From Aquificaceae bacterium (lineage in GTDB: Bacteria > Aquificota > Aquificia > Aquificales > Aquificaceae): DNA of 10,368 nucleotides. Shown one piece after another: positions 6,740-10,368 of this stretch. The notes under the pieces were generated by a model, which saw nothing but the letters and a program-made list of their open reading frames with translations, was not told the DNA's origin and searched no databases. Position numbers and translations under genes: made by a program. Position 1 is the stretch's first letter. Each line of letters starts with the position of its first letter. The DNA lies in NCBI GenBank assembly GCA_015490215.1, contig WFYH01000058.1, positions 1 through 10,368 on the forward strand. The letters run 5' to 3'.

Positions 6740-6774
6740 CCCGAATAATGAAAGTGTTGTAGGCTATTTTCGGG
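6740..6774 (+). other. Short hairpin between the NosL-family gene and mqnE
   Basis: CCCGAA (6740-6745) directly after the stop codon pairs with TTCGGG (6769-6774), just before the mqnE start at 6781. The stem is only 6 bp with a long loop and has no T run after it. It might sequester the mqnE initiation region, which otherwise lacks a clear ribosome site, or it might be chance. Confidence 0.25.
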
Positions 6775-6780
6775 CTGAAG

Positions 6781-7902
6781 ATGGAGGTCTTGACGGCAGA
6801 CGATATACTGAAGGTTTACAGAGACGACAGGGAGTTTCTGAAAATAGCAGAAAAGGTCTTTCAGGGGAAAAGGATAGACGAAGAGGAAGCCTTATATCTG
6901 TATGAAAGGGCGGACCTTACCGCCCTCGGGCATCTGGCTGAGTGGCTAAACCGCAAGAAAAACGGTTCCTTTGCCTACTTCATAGTTAACCGTCAGATAA
7001 ATCCTACCAACGTGTGTATGTATCAGTGTGACTTTTGCGCCTTCGGGGTAAAGAGGTCCGACCCAAAGGCTTACGAGATGACCCTTGAAGAGATCCTGCG
7101 CAAGGTAAGGGAAACCTACGAGATGGGGGGAAGGGAGGTTCACATAGTTGGAGGTATCCCCTCCAACTGGCCCTATGAGAAATACATAGAGATAGTGAGG
7201 GAGGTTAAGAAGGCTTTCCCGGATATAGTTGTTAAGGCTTGGACTGCGGTTGAGATACACCACATGGCTAAGATCTCCGGAAAGAGTTACGAGGAGGTTC
7301 TCAAAGAGCTTATGGACGCTGGGCTTGATGCCATCCCCGGAGGCGGGGCGGAGATATTCTCCGAGAGGGTAAGGAGGATAATAGCCCCCTACAAAGCGAG
7401 CGCCCGTGACTACCTTGAGGTTCACAGGACCGCCCACAGGCTCGGCATACCCACCAATGCAACTATGCTCTACGGTCACGTAGAGACCCTGAGGGAGAGG
7501 ATAGAGCACCTTTCAGAGCTGAGGAAGCTTCAAGACGAGACGGGAGGCTTTCAGGTCTTCATACCCTTAGCCTATTGGCCCGAGGGAACACGCCTCGGCG
7601 GAACCAGAACAAGCTCGGTTGACGACCTTAAAACTATTGCCCTTTCCCGTATATTCCTTGACAACTTTGACCACATAAAGGCGTACTGGGTCACCCTCGG
7701 TGAGAAGGTTGCCCAGATAGCTCTCAACTTCGGGGCGGATGACCTTGACGGAACCATAGAAGAGGAGAGGATTGTCCATAGTGCGGGCACTAAGTCCGCC
7801 TATGGACACTCGGTAGACAGGCTGGTAAACATGATCAAAAAAGCCGGCAAGGTGCCCGTGGAAAGGGATACCTTCTACAACGTGGTCAGGATATTTTCAT
7901 AA
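6781..7902 (+). CDS. mqnE: Aminofutalosine synthase MqnE (radical SAM, menaquinone biosynthesis)
   Basis: A radical SAM enzyme of 373 residues acting early in the futalosine route to menaquinone, where it joins the adenosyl radical from S-adenosylmethionine to the enolpyruvyl-benzoate made by MqnA/MqnD, giving aminofutalosine. The iron-sulfur cluster motif CxxxCxxC is Cys79, Cys83, Cys86 (CMYQCDFC). Later family blocks are HIVGG, PGGGAEIF, NATMLYGHVET, LQDETGGFQVFIPLAY and LNFGADDLDGT. The NATMLYGH block, the ending of the FIPLAY block and DNFDHIKAYW match MqnE better than its paralogue MqnC, which is the main alternative. No Shine-Dalgarno is clear before ATG 6781, and no better in-frame start was found. 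It may be cotranscribed with the NosL-family gene. Its 3' end overlaps the converging lpxB gene by 17 bases, with no terminator visible. Confidence 0.93.
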   Translation: MEVLTADDILKVYRDDREFLKIAEKVFQGKRIDEEEALYLYERADLTALGHLAEWLNRKKNGSFAYFIVNRQINPTNVCMYQCDFCAFGVKRSDPKAYEMTLEEILRKVRETYEMGGREVHIVGGIPSNWPYEKYIEIVREVKKAFPDIVVKAWTAVEIHHMAKISGKSYEEVLKELMDAGLDAIPGGGAEIFSERVRRIIAPYKASARDYLEVHRTAHRLGIPTNATMLYGHVETLRERIEHLSELRKLQDETGGFQVFIPLAYWPEGTRLGGTRTSSVDDLKTIALSRIFLDNFDHIKAYWVTLGEKVAQIALNFGADDLDGTIEEERIVHSAGTKSAYGHSVDRLVNMIKKAGKVPVERDTFYNVVRIFS

Positions 7903-8989
7903 TCTCTCGGAAAAGGTTTCTGAGCCTTTCTACTACCCCCTTTTCACCCAAAAGGTGCCTTATTTCCGAGAAAGCCTCCTTTTGTCGGTTTCTCAGATCT
8001 TCCCTTTCCAAAAGGTCGGAGAGGGTTTTCCTCAACTCCTTCGGATCCGGGTTTATATGTTCGGGGACCACCCTCTTTTTCAGGATTATGTTGGGAAGGC
8101 TCACGTAGGGAACCTTGACCAAAAGTTTACCCAAAAGGTATGTAAGCGGGCTTACCCTGTAAAATACCCCGTGAACGCACCCCAAGAGGGCACCTTCCAA
8201 GGAGGCGGTTCCCGAAGCTATAAGGGAAGCAAGCGAGTAGCTCAGAACATTGTAGGAGGGTTTTTCCATTGAGGCTTCCGTCAGGATTTTAGCTTCCGTG
8301 AAGTTTGATCTCAGAAAGCCCTCAAACTCCGCAAAGGTTGGTAAAACGACACCGAGCTTGACCTCCCTTAGAACCTCCCTTAGCAGGGGAGCATGTTTTT
8401 TAACTTCGTTCCATCGGCTACCCAAAAGGATCCCTACAAAATCCTCTTCAACTCCCGCACCTTTCAGGAACTCCTCCCTGCTCAGGGTGGGTTTGGCTAT
8501 GTCAACGAGGGGGTGACCTTCGTAGTGGACCTTAAAGTCCTTACCTTCATACCTTTTGTAGATCTCCCTTTCAAAGGGAAGGATGACGACGAGATGGTCC
8601 GAGTAGGTAGCTACGGTCTGTGCACGGCGGGGCTTCCAAGCCCACACCTGAGGGGAGATAAAGTAGATAACCTTCTTAACTCCAAGCTTTTTGGCCTCCT
8701 TTATCAGGGGCAGGTTAAAGCCCGGAGCGTCGCAGGCTAAGAGGACATCACAGTCCTTTAAAGCTTCCCTTGCCCTTTTGAAAACCCTCCTTACTTCCCA
8801 TACTTTGCTGAGGGCTTCGGTTATACCCACCACCGATATTTGGGATATTGAGGCTACGCTTTTTATACCTATAGACTCCAGTTTGGAATCCGTTATACCC
8901 ACCAGCTCCCAGTCTTCAAAGCCCTCCTTGAAGATCTCATACACGTAGTTTCTGGCGGACAGATCCCCGAGGGAGATAAAGATTTTCAT
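7886..8989 (-). CDS. lpxB: Lipid-A-disaccharide synthase LpxB
   Basis: A GT19 glycosyltransferase of 367 residues that condenses UDP-2,3-diacylglucosamine with 2,3-diacylglucosamine-1-phosphate to the lipid A disaccharide at the inner face of the membrane. Family blocks seen are CDAPGFN (86-92, with the conserved Asp87), ISPQVWAWKPRR (111-122), the LGSR loop (189-192), SGTASLE (259-265, donor-binding Glu265) and YVSLPN (295-300). The N-terminal GExSGD of most LpxB proteins is here GDLSARN (8-14), a clear departure. It is the last gene of a minus-strand operon: its ATG overlaps the diguanylate cyclase stop (ATGA) and has AAAGG 4 bases upstream. Its last 17 bases overlap the end of mqnE on the other strand. 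Its presence marks an outer membrane with lipopolysaccharide. Confidence 0.94.
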   Translation of the reverse strand: MKIFISLGDLSARNYVYEIFKEGFEDWELVGITDSKLESIGIKSVASISQISVVGITEALSKVWEVRRVFKRAREALKDCDVLLACDAPGFNLPLIKEAKKLGVKKVIYFISPQVWAWKPRRAQTVATYSDHLVVILPFEREIYKRYEGKDFKVHYEGHPLVDIAKPTLSREEFLKGAGVEEDFVGILLGSRWNEVKKHAPLLREVLREVKLGVVLPTFAEFEGFLRSNFTEAKILTEASMEKPSYNVLSYSLASLIASGTASLEGALLGCVHGVFYRVSPLTYLLGKLLVKVPYVSLPNIILKKRVVPEHINPDPKELRKTLSDLLEREDLRNRQKEAFSEIRHLLGEKGVVERLRNLFREIMKIS

Positions 8990-9996
8990 GAAACCTTTGA
9001 AGGGACATAGACCTTTACCCTATTTTTGCCATCCCTTTTTGCTTCGTAAAGGGCGCTGTCAGCCATCGCAAGCAGACACTCAAGGGAGCAGTCATCTTCG
9101 GGTTTGCAGGTGGCAACCCCGGCGCTTACGGTTATCTTAAAGGTGTTCTTTCCGAACTCAAAGAGTTCCCTCTCAAAAGTCTCCCTTATGCGCTCGGCTA
9201 TCTTCCAAGCGGATTGGGAGTCGGTGTTGGGAAGGAGGACCACAAACTCCTCCCCTCCGAAGCGGGCGGGGATGTCGGTCTTCCTTATGTTGGAAGAGAC
9301 TATCTGAGCAAACTTTATCAGAACCTCGTCCCCCGCCAAGTGACCGTATTCGTCGTTAACCCTCTTGAAGTTGTCAAGGTCAAAGATGATCAAAGAAATG
9401 GGGTAGTTATACCTTTTCGCCCTCTCTATCTCCCTTACCCCTTCTTCTTCTAAATACAGGCGGTTATAGAGGTTCGTAAGGTGATCCCTTATGGCTTTCT
9501 CCATAATCTTCCTCTTTTCCTGCTCCTCTTTAACTATGAAGTAGAAGATGAAAGCAAGGTCTCTAAGGATCCTTCCGTCCTTTTCGGTAAAGGGTTTGTC
9601 CGAGTTCACCCTTGCCACCGCAAGCACACCGGCTATTTCTTTATCCTTAGTTATGAGGGATACAAGGACCTTCTTCAGCCCCACCTTTTTCCAGCACTCT
9701 ACCGCATCGGGAAAGTTCTGGTAGTCGTTAACTATGATAAAGCCCTTCTTGAAAGCCCACGCTGCAGCACTTCTGGTAAGGGGAACCTTATACTTTTCGG
9801 GAGTGTAGTCGGGAATGAGTCTTCTGAACCCGCTGGATATCTTCGTATAGTAGAGATACTGCTCCTTTATCTCACCGAGAGCCGCCCCATCCGCCTCAAA
9901 GAGTTCCGCAACGCTGTCAAGAATACCCCTCCAGTTGTCCTTTTCATACTCCCTGCTGGCAACCCTCTCAATTATGTTCAAGAGCTTTTCAACCAT
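8986..9996 (-). CDS. GAF-GGDEF diguanylate cyclase
   Basis: A 336-residue protein with an N-terminal GAF-like sensor region (about 25-155) and a GGDEF domain (about 168-333), joined by a charged helix (154-169) typical of signalling linkers. The domain starts with the usual DHLTNLYNR (171-179). The active-site loop is GGEEF (247-251), a functional variant, and the metal-binding FDLDNFKRVND is at 205-215. The inhibitory RxxD site is RKTD (238-241), five residues before the loop, so feedback inhibition by cyclic di-GMP is expected. There is no membrane segment, so it should be cytosolic; the GAF ligand is unknown. ATG 9996-9994 has only a distant purine stretch upstream, and the upstream CcmI-like ORF ends in the same frame with just GTT between stop and start, so translation may depend on coupling. 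It overlaps lpxB by ATGA. Confidence 0.93.
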   Translation of the reverse strand: MVEKLLNIIERVASREYEKDNWRGILDSVAELFEADGAALGEIKEQYLYYTKISSGFRRLIPDYTPEKYKVPLTRSAAAWAFKKGFIIVNDYQNFPDAVECWKKVGLKKVLVSLITKDKEIAGVLAVARVNSDKPFTEKDGRILRDLAFIFYFIVKEEQEKRKIMEKAIRDHLTNLYNRLYLEEEGVREIERAKRYNYPISLIIFDLDNFKRVNDEYGHLAGDEVLIKFAQIVSSNIRKTDIPARFGGEEFVVLLPNTDSQSAWKIAERIRETFERELFEFGKNTFKITVSAGVATCKPEDDCSLECLLAMADSALYEAKRDGKNRVKVYVPSKVS

Positions 9997-9999
9997 AAC

Positions 10000-10368
10000 T
10001 CAAGGAATTTCCCCCTCTATGATAATTTTAACCCCTTTTTCACCTGCCTTTGCCTGTGAACTTCCCACAAGGTCCCCCTTCTGAGCCTCTGCCATGGGAG
10101 ATCTGCTTATTCGGGCGGTTATTATGAGGTCTCCCTCTATCATCCTGTCCTGCCTTATTTTGTGTTTTCCCGTAATCCTGAACTTATAGGGGAATTCGGG
10201 GTTCTTTACCCTGAGGACCGCCACCGGCCCCGAGTCGTTTATCCTCCTGACCGCTATTATCAGGAAGAAGTCTTCCTTGGGTATTTTTGTTTTCAATTCC
10301 TCTTTTACCTCAACGACACCCTCTACAAACTGCTTTCTGTATTTTTCAAGCTTCTTCTTGCCCTCCTC
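10000..10368 (-). CDS. Protein with CcmI/CycH-like C-terminal domain, 5' end outside the window
   Basis: Only the last 122 codons are present; the frame runs open to the window edge on the minus strand. The visible part begins with a Lys/Glu-rich helix, probably the end of a TPR or coiled-coil region. It then matches the beta-rich C-terminal domain of CcmI/CycH-type c-type cytochrome assembly proteins in order: FFLIIAVRR, GPVAVLRVKN, FPYKFRITG, then GDLIITARISRSPMAEAQKGDLVG and a final VKIIIEGEIP strand. In system I cytochrome maturation this periplasmic domain helps present apocytochrome to the haem ligation machinery. The N-terminal membrane part that would confirm such a role is not visible. 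A TTG at 10296 is not a credible start because the conserved domain already runs through it. It is the first visible gene of the minus-strand operon with the diguanylate cyclase and lpxB. Confidence 0.72.
   Translation of the reverse strand, partial: EEGKKKLEKYRKQFVEGVVEVKEELKTKIPKEDFFLIIAVRRINDSGPVAVLRVKNPEFPYKFRITGKHKIRQDRMIEGDLIITARISRSPMAEAQKGDLVGSSQAKAGEKGVKIIIEGEIP

Noticed and set aside
9481..10059. Plus-strand reading frame of 192 codons opposite the GAF-GGDEF gene
   Set aside because: The minus-strand cyclase has clear domain motifs through the same stretch, and the plus-strand translation has none.
1..10368. CRISPR arrays, tRNA or rRNA genes, insertion sequences and attachment sites
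   Set aside because: No spaced direct repeats, cloverleaf sequences, transposase motifs or terminal inverted repeats were found on reading both strands by eye.

Overview
The window looks like a piece of a thermophilic, Gram-negative, chemolithotrophic bacterium, most probably of the Aquificota (Aquifex/Hydrogenobacter/Thermocrinis-like). The reasons are indirect. Genes are packed with 4-bp stop/start overlaps, proteins are rich in Lys and Glu, Arg is mostly AGG/AGA and Ile is often ATA. A futalosine-route menaquinone gene (mqnE) sits tail to tail with a lipid A gene (lpxB). The phylum assignment is inference. No tRNA, rRNA, CRISPR array, insertion sequence or phage gene was seen.

Left part (1-1484): the 3' end of a gene for a soluble TPR-repeat protein fused to a caspase-type (C14) peptidase domain with intact His and Cys, ending in a textbook EF-hand-type loop. 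Its 5' end lies outside the window. A 117-base gap with two hairpins follows.

Central plus-strand operon (1485-6204): five genes joined by ATGA overlaps or a 1-base gap. They encode an exported M16 zinc peptidase with a complete active site, a 58-residue glycine-rich putative lipoprotein, a second exported M16-fold protein that has lost the zinc ligands, a membrane-anchored protein of unknown function, and a DegT/DnrJ-type PLP sugar aminotransferase. The first three form a likely envelope protease unit: catalytic subunit, small lipoprotein and non-catalytic subunit. The link to the aminotransferase is unexplained.

Next come two further plus-strand genes. One is an exported NosL-family copper protein (6293-6739) behind a promoter region rich in inverted repeats. 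The other is aminofutalosine synthase mqnE (6781-7902).

Right part (minus strand, 10368 down to 7886): an operon running from a gene with a CcmI/CycH-like C-terminal domain (cut by the window edge), to a GAF-GGDEF diguanylate cyclase with intact active and inhibitory sites, to lpxB. The CcmI-like and GGDEF genes are in the same frame with one stop codon between them. The GGDEF and lpxB genes overlap by 4 bases. lpxB and mqnE converge and overlap by 17 bases.

The items most worth following are the TPR-caspase-EF-hand protein, the M16/lipoprotein/M16 cassette with its uncharacterised passenger genes, and the coupling of a diguanylate cyclase to lipid A synthesis.
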